Shown here in pieces: positions 27,166 to 34,379 of a stretch of 64,000 nt of DNA; the stretch's first letter is position 1; every line of letters starts with the position of its first letter. The translations under genes and the position numbers were made by a program. Below the pieces are notes generated by a model. The model was not told where the DNA came from, did not search any database, and worked only from the letters and a program-made list of their open reading frames with translations. Origin of the DNA: Sphingomonas sp. TZW2008 (lineage in GTDB: Bacteria; Pseudomonadota; Alphaproteobacteria; Sphingomonadales; Sphingomonadaceae); assembly GCF_002117915.1 (NCBI RefSeq), contig NZ_BDJB01000010.1:24264-88263 (forward strand), written 5' to 3'.

Positions 27166-28818
27166 ATGAGCCTCGCGACGCGGATCCGTGCTTTCCTCGC
27201 GGAGGAAGACTGGCAGTTCGCCCCGCACGAGCTGCCGACGATGCCCGGCTCGCCGGGCTCGCCCGCCCATCCGTGGCGCCGACGCATCGCCTACGTGCTG
27301 GTCGCTGTGCTGGTCGGCCTTACCGGCGGCTTCGGCAATGCGCTGATCGCCGCCAACACGACGTCGCTCGGCGGCGCATTGGGGCTCGATCCCGCGCAGG
27401 TCGCGTGGCTGCCGACCGTCTATGTGATGACGAACGTCAGCATCAACCTGCTGCTGATCAAGTTCCGACAGCAATTCGGCCTGCGCCCGTTCGCGATCAT
27501 CTTTCTGGTGCTCTACGTCGGCTTCACCTTCGCGCATCTGTTCGTACGCGATTTCGGCTCGGCGATCCTGGTGCGCGCGGCGAGCGGGATGGCGGGGGCG
27601 CCGCTCTCCAGCCTCGCGCTCTATTACCTAATGCAGGCGTTCCCGGCAGGATGGCGGCTGCGCGCGGTCGTCGTCGGGATCGGCATTCCGCAATGCGCGA
27701 CGCCGCTCGCGCGCCTGTTTTCGCCCGAGCTGCTGGCAATGAGCCAGTGGCGTACGCTGTACCTGTTCGAACTCGGGCTTGCCGCGCTCAGCCTCGCCGC
27801 GGTGCTCGCCTTCCGCCTGCCGCCGACGGTGCGGATCGAGGCGTTCGAGAAGCTCGATTTCGTCACCTTTCCGCTGTTCGCCGGCGCGATGGCGCTCGTC
27901 GCAGCGGTGCTCGGGCTCGGCCGCATCGTGTGGTGGACCGAGGCGCCGTGGATCGGCTGGGCGCTGCTCGCCGCGATCCCGATGCTCGTCGCCGCGCTCG
28001 TCATCGAGCATGGCCGCGCGAACCCGCTGCTCAACACGCGCTGGCTGGCGAGCGCCGACATCGTACGCTTCGCGATCGTCACGATCATGGCGCGCATCGT
28101 CCTGTCGGAACAGACCTACGGCGCGGTCGGGCTGCTGACCGTGCTGGGGCAGAACAACGATCAGCTGATCGTGTTCTTCCTGATCATCTTCGCCGCGACC
28201 GTCGCGGGCGTGGCGGCGAGCGCGGCGACGATCGATCCGCAGCGGCTGACCCAGCCCGTGATGCTGGCGATCGGCCTCGTCGCGGTGGCGGCCTATGCCG
28301 ATTCGCACGCGACGAGTCTGACGCGAGCGCCGCAACTCTACGTCACGCAGGCGCTGATCGCCTTCTCGGCGGCCTTCTTCCTCGGCCCGGCGCTGCTGTT
28401 CGGGATGACGCGCGCGCTGGCGGCGGGCAGCGGGCACATCATCAGCTTCATCGCGCTGTTCGGCATCGTCAATTCGATCGGCGGGCTCGGCGGATCGGCG
28501 CTGCTCGGCACGTATCAGGTGATGCGCGAGAAGGCGCACAGCGCCGCGATCGTCGAGGCGGTGGCGCCGACCGACCCGCTGGTGCAGGCGCGGCTGGCAG
28601 CCGGCGCCGCGGGCGTCGCGCGCGTCGTCGGCGATCCGGCGCTGGCGCGCGCCGAAGGCGGCGCGCTGCTGGCGCAGAGCGCGACGCGCGAGGCGAACAT
28701 CCTGGCCTATAACGACGTCTTTCGCCTGATCGCATTGCTCGCCGCGCTGACCTTCGCCTATCTCGCTTTCCTTCTGTTTCGCCGCCGCATCCGCGCCCGG
28801 CGCGAGGCCCTTGCATGA
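27166..28818 (+). CDS. MFS transporter, DHA2/EmrB-type drug efflux
   Basis: A 550-residue inner-membrane transporter with about 14 hydrophobic segments, of the EmrB/DHA2 proton-driven efflux type. Segment 1 begins near residue 42 (RRRIAYVLVAVLVGLTGG) after a soluble lead. ALGLDPAQVAWLPTVYVMTN near residue 75 corresponds to the loop that follows helix 1 in DHA2 proteins. The last helix ends with an Arg-rich tail. The HlyD-type adaptor gene starts within its stop (ATGA overlap), and an outer-membrane lipoprotein follows, giving a complete tripartite pump. Substrates cannot be told from the sequence. Confidence 0.88.
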   Translation: MSLATRIRAFLAEEDWQFAPHELPTMPGSPGSPAHPWRRRIAYVLVAVLVGLTGGFGNALIAANTTSLGGALGLDPAQVAWLPTVYVMTNVSINLLLIKFRQQFGLRPFAIIFLVLYVGFTFAHLFVRDFGSAILVRAASGMAGAPLSSLALYYLMQAFPAGWRLRAVVVGIGIPQCATPLARLFSPELLAMSQWRTLYLFELGLAALSLAAVLAFRLPPTVRIEAFEKLDFVTFPLFAGAMALVAAVLGLGRIVWWTEAPWIGWALLAAIPMLVAALVIEHGRANPLLNTRWLASADIVRFAIVTIMARIVLSEQTYGAVGLLTVLGQNNDQLIVFFLIIFAATVAGVAASAATIDPQRLTQPVMLAIGLVAVAAYADSHATSLTRAPQLYVTQALIAFSAAFFLGPALLFGMTRALAAGSGHIISFIALFGIVNSIGGLGGSALLGTYQVMREKAHSAAIVEAVAPTDPLVQARLAAGAAGVARVVGDPALARAEGGALLAQSATREANILAYNDVFRLIALLAALTFAYLAFLLFRRRIRARREALA

Positions 28819-29969
28819 CCGACGCCCGCTCGCCCGTCACCGCCACTTCAGCGACCGAGGAAAAGATTGCGGAGGATGCCGCCGCGGTGAACGCGCCGCC
28901 GGCGGGATCCGGCTGGTCGCCGCCTGCCGTATCGCGCCGCGCGGCGCTCGTCATCGCGCTGCTGGCGCTCGGCGGTATGCTGGCGGTGCTGGCGGCGTGG
29001 CGCATCTGGCCGTTCACCGTCGCGCGCGAATCGACCGACAACGCCTATGTCCGAGGTCGGGTGACGGTGGTCGCGCCGCAGGTATCGGGCTATGTCACGC
29101 AAGTCACGGTGGCCGATTTCGCGAGCGTCCGGCGTGGCCAGCCGCTGGTGCAGATCGACCAGCGAATCTACGCGCAGCGCGTCGCGCAGGCCGAGGCGGC
29201 ACTGGCCGCGCAGCAGGCGACGCTCGCGAACAACCGCCAGCAGGCGGCGAGCCGTGCGGCGAGCGTGCAGGCGCAGGACGCGGCGGTGCAGAACGCCGCA
29301 GCGCAGCTGATGCGCGCACGTGCCGACATGAACCGCGTCAACGACCTCGTCACCGATGGCTCGGTATCGCTGCGCGAGCGCGACCAGACGCTTGCCGCGC
29401 TGCGCCAAGCCGAGGCGGGCGTTGCGCAGGCGGAGGCGGCACGTGAGATCGCGCGGCAGGAAGTGCGCACCGTTGCGGTCGGGCGTGGTGGGCAGCAGGC
29501 GGGAGTGCAGGGGGCCGAGGCGGCGCTGCGGCTGGCGCGGATCGACCTTGCCAACACCGTCATCCGCGCGCCGGAGGCGGGGCGGCTGAGCGAGGTGGGC
29601 GTGCGCGTCGGGCAATATGTGACGGCCGGATCGCAGCTGATGTTCCTGGTGCCCGCCGACGTGTGGGTGATCGCCAACTTCAAGGAAGCGCAGACCGCCG
29701 ACGTCCGCGTCGGCCAGCGCGCGAGCTTCACCGTCGACGGGCTCGCCGATGCACGGCTGACCGGACGGGTCGAGCGTATCTCCCCCGCCGCCGGGAGCGA
29801 GTTCGCGGTGCTCAAGTCGGACAATGCGACGGGCAATTTCACCAAGGTGCCACAGCGCATCGCGGTGCGGATCCGGATCGATCCCGGCCAGCCGCTCGCC
29901 GCGCGGCTGCGCCCCGGCATGTCGGTGCAGGCGCGCGTCGAAACCGCGTCGGGGGCAGCAATCCGGTGA
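28815..29969 (+). CDS. HlyD/EmrA-type membrane fusion protein
   Basis: A 384-residue periplasmic adaptor. One membrane helix (about residues 45-65, ALVIALLALGGMLAVLAAW) anchors it. The biotinyl-lipoyl-like half-motif TDNAYVRGRVTVVAPQVSGY follows, then an Ala/Gln-rich helical hairpin (about 115-225) and the second half IRAPEAGRLSEVGVRVGQYV. The ATG overlaps the MFS stop by four bases, and its own stop overlaps the NodT start by one base (TGATG), so the three subunits are made together. It links the inner-membrane pump to the outer-membrane channel. Confidence 0.92.
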   Translation: MTDARSPVTATSATEEKIAEDAAAVNAPPAGSGWSPPAVSRRAALVIALLALGGMLAVLAAWRIWPFTVARESTDNAYVRGRVTVVAPQVSGYVTQVTVADFASVRRGQPLVQIDQRIYAQRVAQAEAALAAQQATLANNRQQAASRAASVQAQDAAVQNAAAQLMRARADMNRVNDLVTDGSVSLRERDQTLAALRQAEAGVAQAEAAREIARQEVRTVAVGRGGQQAGVQGAEAALRLARIDLANTVIRAPEAGRLSEVGVRVGQYVTAGSQLMFLVPADVWVIANFKEAQTADVRVGQRASFTVDGLADARLTGRVERISPAAGSEFAVLKSDNATGNFTKVPQRIAVRIRIDPGQPLAARLRPGMSVQARVETASGAAIR

Positions 29970-31354
29970 TGCGCCGCGCGCTGCTCCTCCCCGCGATGCT
30001 GGCAGGCTGCACGCTGCCGGGCCCGCGCGCGGAGGCGCCGCCCGGCGCCGCCGTCACGCCGCCGGCGGGATGGCGCACGCCGCTGAACCCCGGCGGCACG
30101 ATCCGCGCCGGTTGGTGGGAGGCGTTCGGCGATCCCGTGCTCGCCAGTCTCGTCACCCGCGCGCTGGCCGCCAACGTCGACATCCAGATCGCGGCGGCGC
30201 GGGTGGAGGAGGCGCGCGCGGCGGAGGCGCTGTCGCGCGCCAACCTGCTGCCGCAGATCGGCGGCACCGTGGCGGAGACGCAGGGGCAGACGCTGAGCCC
30301 GTTCGGCACGCCGAGCCGCGCGATCGGCGCGCAGCCGGGAATCACCGCGAGCTACGATCTCGACCTGTTCGGGCGGCTGCGACTAGCGCGGGCGGCGGCG
30401 CGCGCGCAGCTGCTCGCCAGCGAGGGCGCGCGCGACACCGTCCGGCTCGCTACCGCCGCCGCGGTCGCCAGCGGCTACGTCACGTTGCGCGCGCTGGACC
30501 AGCGGCTGGCGATCGCCCGCGCGACCTTGGCGGCTCGGGCGGAGGCGCAGCGGATCGCGCGTCGGCGCTACGAGACAGGCTATTCGTCGCGGCTTGAATA
30601 TCGCCAGGCGCAGGCCGAATATGCCGCGACTGCGCAGCTCGTCCCCGCCGCGGCGCTGGCGATCAGCCGGCAGGAGAATGCGCTGTCGCTGCTGCTCGGT
30701 GACAATCCGGGGCCGGTCGCGCGCGGGCTGCCGCTCGACGCGATCCGGCTGCCGCCGATCCCCGACGGTCTGCCCGCCGATCTGCTGCGCCGCCGCCCCG
30801 ATCTCTTCCAGGCGGAGCAGACCCTGGTCGCCGCCGATCGCAGCCTCGACAGCCAGCGCGCCGCCATGCTGCCCAATCTGGCGCTGACCGGCTCGGCGGG
30901 ACTAGTCCTGTCGACCGCGCTGGCCAACCCGGTCGGCGTGTTCACGCTCGGCGCGAGCATCCTCGCGCCGCTGTTCGACGGCGGGCGGCTCGCCGCGCAG
31001 GAGGATGCCGCGGCGGCGCGGCGCGATCAGGCGGCGTTCGGCTATCGCCGCGCCGCGCTACAGGCGTTCCGCGAGGTCGACGACGCGCTCGACGGCGTGC
31101 GCCGCACGGGCGAGCAGGCGGACGATCTCGCGCGGCAGACCGCCGCGGCGCAGGGGGCGCTGCAGAATGCGTCGAACCGCTACCGCGCTGGCTATTCTGC
31201 CTATATCGAGCAGCTCGATGCCCAGCGCAGCCTGCTGACGGCGGAACTGTCGCTGGTGCAGGCGCGCAGCGACCGGCTGGCGAGCTACGTCGCACTGTAT
31301 CAAGCGATGGGCGGCGGCTGGTCCGCGACGGACGTGCGCGGCGCCGGGCAATAG
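29969..31354 (+). CDS. NodT-family outer-membrane efflux lipoprotein
   Basis: A 461-residue TolC-like channel. It starts with a lipoprotein signal peptide whose lipobox is LAGC (Cys at about residue 14). Two outer-membrane-efflux-protein repeats follow, with AEALSRANLLPQIGGTVAE and SYDLDLFGRLRLARAAARAQ in the first and RPDLFQAEQTLVAADRSLDS and APLFDGGRLAAQEDAA in the second. The frame extends about 100 codons upstream inside the HlyD gene, but only ATG 29969 gives the lipoprotein signal, and it overlaps the HlyD stop by one base. It is the third component of the pump operon. Confidence 0.93.
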   Translation: MRRALLLPAMLAGCTLPGPRAEAPPGAAVTPPAGWRTPLNPGGTIRAGWWEAFGDPVLASLVTRALAANVDIQIAAARVEEARAAEALSRANLLPQIGGTVAETQGQTLSPFGTPSRAIGAQPGITASYDLDLFGRLRLARAAARAQLLASEGARDTVRLATAAAVASGYVTLRALDQRLAIARATLAARAEAQRIARRRYETGYSSRLEYRQAQAEYAATAQLVPAAALAISRQENALSLLLGDNPGPVARGLPLDAIRLPPIPDGLPADLLRRRPDLFQAEQTLVAADRSLDSQRAAMLPNLALTGSAGLVLSTALANPVGVFTLGASILAPLFDGGRLAAQEDAAAARRDQAAFGYRRAALQAFREVDDALDGVRRTGEQADDLARQTAAAQGALQNASNRYRAGYSAYIEQLDAQRSLLTAELSLVQARSDRLASYVALYQAMGGGWSATDVRGAGQ

Positions 31355-31464
31355 CCCAAGGTGCGGATGTGGCCGCGCCCCGATTGCTTGGCGCCTACAT
31401 AATCCGAATTGGTGCGGCCGGGCCGACAGTCGGCTATGTACGGCGTTCGCAGGGGCATTCGACC

Positions 31465-31668
31465 ATGACGCAGATCGGCGCGACCATCGATGAAGTCGGA
31501 ACGCTGATCCGCGACGGCGGCGGCTTCTTTCTGCGCCGTGACGGAGGCGGGCGCTACGCGCTCGAACTGCATCGCACGCCCGTCGATCTTGTCGAGAAGC
31601 GCGTGCGGCTGCGCGGTACGCTGGTCGGCGCCGATCTCGTCAACGCCGAAGGCGTCGCGCCCGCTTGA
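31465..31668 (+). CDS. Small DUF5818-like protein
   Basis: A 67-residue protein, MTQIGATIDEVGTLIRDGGG onward, with a compact beta-rich pattern (FFLRRDGGGRYALELHR, then KRVRLRGTLVGADLVNAEGV). I recognise it as like the small DUF5818 proteins common in sphingomonads, whose function is unknown. I chose the ATG at 31465 because it begins the conserved part; the frame is open 32 codons upstream. It stands alone between the efflux operon and an oppositely oriented reductase whose stop is 5 bases away. Confidence 0.6.
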   Translation: MTQIGATIDEVGTLIRDGGGFFLRRDGGGRYALELHRTPVDLVEKRVRLRGTLVGADLVNAEGVAPA

Positions 31669-31672
31669 CGGG

Positions 31673-32317
31673 TCACCGGCGCGCCAGCGTGCGTATGGCG
31701 GGCACATGGTGCACGAAGACGCCCGGCGCAGTGCTTTGGATCAGCCGCTCGATCGCCGCGGCGATTAGGTCGGCACGAAGCGGCGCGTAGCGGGCGAGCG
31801 GACCGATCAGCAGCGGATCGAGCAGCGGTGCGACGCGCTGCGCGATCGCTTCCGCCGGACGCCGATCGGCGCGAGCCCCGAGCAGCAGGCTCGGGCGCAG
31901 GATATCGACGCGATCGTAGCCGAGCGTTCGGATCGCCGCCTCGACCTCACCCTTCACCGACAGGTACAGGCCGCGCCCGCCGGCGCCAACCGAGCTCACC
32001 AGCACGAAGCGGCGCGCCCCGGCGCGCCGGGCGAGCCGTGCAAAGGCCACACCGAAATCGTGATCGACCCGGCGGAAGCGCGCGGGCGATCCCGCAGCGC
32101 GCAGCGTCGTGCCAAGGCAGCAGATGCCGATGTCCGCCGCGTCGATCGGAACCGTCACCGGATCGTCGGCGAGGCGCTCGAAGTCGATCCGGCGCTCGCC
32201 CGGCCGCGTTGGCGCGCGTACTAGGCTGTCGAGCGCAACGTCGTCGCGCCGCAGCAGGCGCTCGGTCAGCAGCCCACCGACGAGCCCCGTGCCACCGGCC
32301 ATGACGATGCGTACCAT
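31673..32317 (-). CDS. NAD(P)-binding atypical SDR (HTATIP2/NmrA-like)
   Basis: A 214-residue Rossmann protein. The glycine loop MAGGTGLVGGLLTERLLRR is at residues 6-24. DIGICCLGTTLRAAGSPARFRRVDHDF and RRFVLVSSVGAGGRGLYLSVKG follow, a pattern of the atypical SDR group with HTATIP2/TIP30 and NmrA-like proteins. The catalytic Tyr/Lys are in LYLSVKGEVE. It could be a reductase or a redox-sensing protein; substrate unknown. Head-to-head with a MarR gene 86 bases away. Confidence 0.82.
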   Translation of the reverse strand: MVRIVMAGGTGLVGGLLTERLLRRDDVALDSLVRAPTRPGERRIDFERLADDPVTVPIDAADIGICCLGTTLRAAGSPARFRRVDHDFGVAFARLARRAGARRFVLVSSVGAGGRGLYLSVKGEVEAAIRTLGYDRVDILRPSLLLGARADRRPAEAIAQRVAPLLDPLLIGPLARYAPLRADLIAAAIERLIQSTAPGVFVHHVPAIRTLARR

Positions 32318-32402
32318 GGCGGGAAGGCTAGGGCGCGCGATCGCGTGTCGACCGTGTCGAAGCGACTCGCATAATCCTGCCCGGTGGGTCTAAGCCGGGG
32401 TC

Positions 32403-32834
32403 ATGACCATGCCGACCGACGAGGAACTGGCCGCGCTCGGCGCCGCGTTCGAGCTGTTCGCGCGCCGTCACAAGCTGGCCGAGGCGCTCGGGCCGGAGCG
32501 GCCGCTCAACGAGCTCGACAAGCAGATCCTGTCCTATGTCGCGCGCAGCGACGGCTGCGGGCCGAGCGATGTCGCGCGCTTCCTGGGGGTGGCGAACACT
32601 ACCGTCTCCTCGGCGACCGACCGGCTGGTGAAGCGCGACCTGCTGCGGCGGCAGCGGCCCGAGGCGGATCGCCGCGCGGTCGCGCTGCACCTGACGCCGG
32701 CGGGCGAGAGCAGGGTCGCGGCGCTCCAGGCGATGTATGGCGAGCTGTACCGCCGCTTGCTCGCGCCGCTCGACCCTGCCGAGCGGCGCCAGCTGATCGC
32801 GATGATGGCGAAGGTCGCGAACGACGACGCTTGA
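32403..32834 (+). CDS. MarR family transcriptional regulator
   Basis: A 143-residue winged-helix regulator. DNA-binding region: LNELDKQILSYVARSDGCG, then VARFLGVANTTVSSATDRLVKRDLLRRQ with the recognition helix, and the wing RPEADRRAVALHLTPAGE. It lies 61 bases upstream of the three-gene molybdenum oxidoreductase operon in the same direction, and divergent from an atypical SDR. It may control either or both; the small palindrome in the spacer (32840-32850) is a candidate site. Ligand unknown. Confidence 0.88.
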   Translation: MTMPTDEELAALGAAFELFARRHKLAEALGPERPLNELDKQILSYVARSDGCGPSDVARFLGVANTTVSSATDRLVKRDLLRRQRPEADRRAVALHLTPAGESRVAALQAMYGELYRRLLAPLDPAERRQLIAMMAKVANDDA

Positions 32835-32839
32835 ATAGT

Positions 32840-32850
32840 ACGAACTTCGT
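32840..32850. promoter_or_regulatory. Palindrome ACGAACTTCGT, candidate MarR operator
   Basis: A perfect 11-base palindrome (ACGAA, C, TTCGT) lies in the 61-base spacer between the marR stop and the paoA-like start. Its place before the operon suits an operator, but the half-sites are short. Confidence 0.4.
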
Positions 32851-32895
32851 GATATTCCTCTGTTGGCGCGCTACTGGCGTCGCCGGGAGAGATTC

Positions 32896-33396
32896 ATGGC
32901 AATCACGATCAACGGCACTCCGATCGAACCGCCGGCGGATGCCCGCGTCTCGCTGCTCGATCTGTTGCGCGAGCGGCTGCACCTCACGGGCACCAAGATC
33001 GGCTGCAACCAGGGCGCGTGCGGCGCCTGCACGGTGCTGATCGATGGCCAGCGCGTGTTGTCGTGCCTGACGCTGGCGGCGCAGGCGGACGGCCGCACGG
33101 TCACCACGATCGAGGGACTGGGGGCGAACGGGCTTCACCCGTTGCAGCAGGCGTTCCTCGAGCATGACGGCTTCCAGTGCGGCTATTGCACGCCGGGGCA
33201 GATCTGTGCCGCGAGCGCGATGCTAGAGGAGATCGCCGCAGGCGTGCCGAGCTACGTGACGCGCGATCTCGCCGCGCCGGCGCGGCTGACGCGCGAGGAG
33301 GTGCGCGAGCGGATGAGCGGCAATCTCTGCCGCTGCGGCGCACACAATGGGATCATCGACGCGATCATGACGGTAGCCGAGGGGCAGGCGGCATGA
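32896..33396 (+). CDS. paoA: Aldehyde oxidoreductase [2Fe-2S] subunit (PaoA-like)
   Basis: A 166-residue iron-sulfur subunit of the xanthine-oxidase family. The plant-type cluster motif is CNQGACGACTVLIDG with a fourth Cys in VLSCL; the second cluster is in CGYCTPGQ and GNLCRCGAHNG. Unlike E. coli PaoA there is no twin-arginine signal peptide: the protein starts MAITINGTPIEPPADARVSL, so a cytoplasmic complex is expected unless another start is used. The ATG follows a GGGAGAG site. It is the first of three coupled genes in the order Fe-S, FAD, Mo. Confidence 0.9.
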   Translation: MAITINGTPIEPPADARVSLLDLLRERLHLTGTKIGCNQGACGACTVLIDGQRVLSCLTLAAQADGRTVTTIEGLGANGLHPLQQAFLEHDGFQCGYCTPGQICAASAMLEEIAAGVPSYVTRDLAAPARLTREEVRERMSGNLCRCGAHNGIIDAIMTVAEGQAA

Positions 33397-34379
33397 CGCC
33401 GGTGGCATATCGGCGTGCGCAGAGCACAGGCGATGCCGTGCGGCTGGCAGGCATGGCTGGCCACCGGCTGCTCGGCGGCGGGACCAACCTCGTCGACCTG
33501 ATGCGCAAGGGTGTCGAGCAGCCCGCGACGCTGGTCGACGTGACGGGTCTGCCGGGCGGGATCGAGGAAGCGGCGGACGGCAGCATCGTGATCGGCGCCG
33601 GCGCGCGCAATGGGGCGATCGCCGCCCACCCGTTGATCCGCAGCCGCTATCCAATGCTGTCGCGCGCGATCCTCGCGGGTGCCTCGGCGCAGATCCGCAA
33701 CATGGCGACGGCTGGCGGCAACCTCCTCCAGCGGACGCGCTGCGTCTATTTCGCCGACGAAGCGGGATCGCGCTGCAACAAGCGTGCGCCGGGCAGCGGG
33801 TGCGACGCGATCGGTGGCTTCACGCGCTATCACGCGATCCTAGGGGCTTCGCCCGCGTGCATCGCGACGCATCCGTCGGACATGGCGGTGGCGCTAGCCG
33901 CGCTCGACGCGCGGGTGCATGTCGCGGGCAAGGACGATGCGCGCGTCGTGCCGCTGGCCGACTTCCACCGCCTGCCGGGCGAGCGGCCCGACATCGAGAC
34001 CGCCCTGGAACCGGGCGACGTGATCGTGGCGATCGAACTGCCACCGTCGCGGCTCGCGGCGCGATCGGACTATCGCAAGGTGCGCGACCGCGCCTCCTAT
34101 GCCTTTGCGCTCGTCTCGGTCGCGGCCGGTGTGGTGGTCGAGGACGGGCGGATCGCCGAGGCGCGGATCGCGCTGGGCGGCGTCGCGCACAAGCCGTGGC
34201 GGGCGCGGCTCGCGGAGGCGGCGCTGGAGGGTAAGGTGCCGAGCGAGGCGGCGTTCGTCGCCGCGGCGGCGGCGGAGCTCGCCACGGCCGAGCCGCAGCC
34301 GGGCAACGGGTTCAAAGTGGCGCTGGCGCAGCGGACGCTCGCTGCGGTTCTCTCCGCGCTGTGCGAGGATCAGGCATGA
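33393..34379 (+). CDS. paoB: Aldehyde oxidoreductase FAD subunit (PaoB-like)
   Basis: A 328-residue FAD-binding subunit. FAD motifs are LLGGGTNLVDLMRKG (about residue 26) and IRNMATAGGNLLQRTRC (about 102). The segment QRTRCVYFADEAGSRCNKRA with PGSGCDA carries the extra cysteines that in PaoB hold a [4Fe-4S] cluster, which separates this group from ordinary CoxM/XdhB subunits. The ATG overlaps the paoA-like stop by four bases, and the Mo subunit overlaps its stop, so the complex is translated in a chain. Electrons would pass from Mo through the Fe-S clusters to FAD. Confidence 0.9.
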   Translation: MTPVAYRRAQSTGDAVRLAGMAGHRLLGGGTNLVDLMRKGVEQPATLVDVTGLPGGIEEAADGSIVIGAGARNGAIAAHPLIRSRYPMLSRAILAGASAQIRNMATAGGNLLQRTRCVYFADEAGSRCNKRAPGSGCDAIGGFTRYHAILGASPACIATHPSDMAVALAALDARVHVAGKDDARVVPLADFHRLPGERPDIETALEPGDVIVAIELPPSRLAARSDYRKVRDRASYAFALVSVAAGVVVEDGRIAEARIALGGVAHKPWRARLAEAALEGKVPSEAAFVAAAAAELATAEPQPGNGFKVALAQRTLAAVLSALCEDQA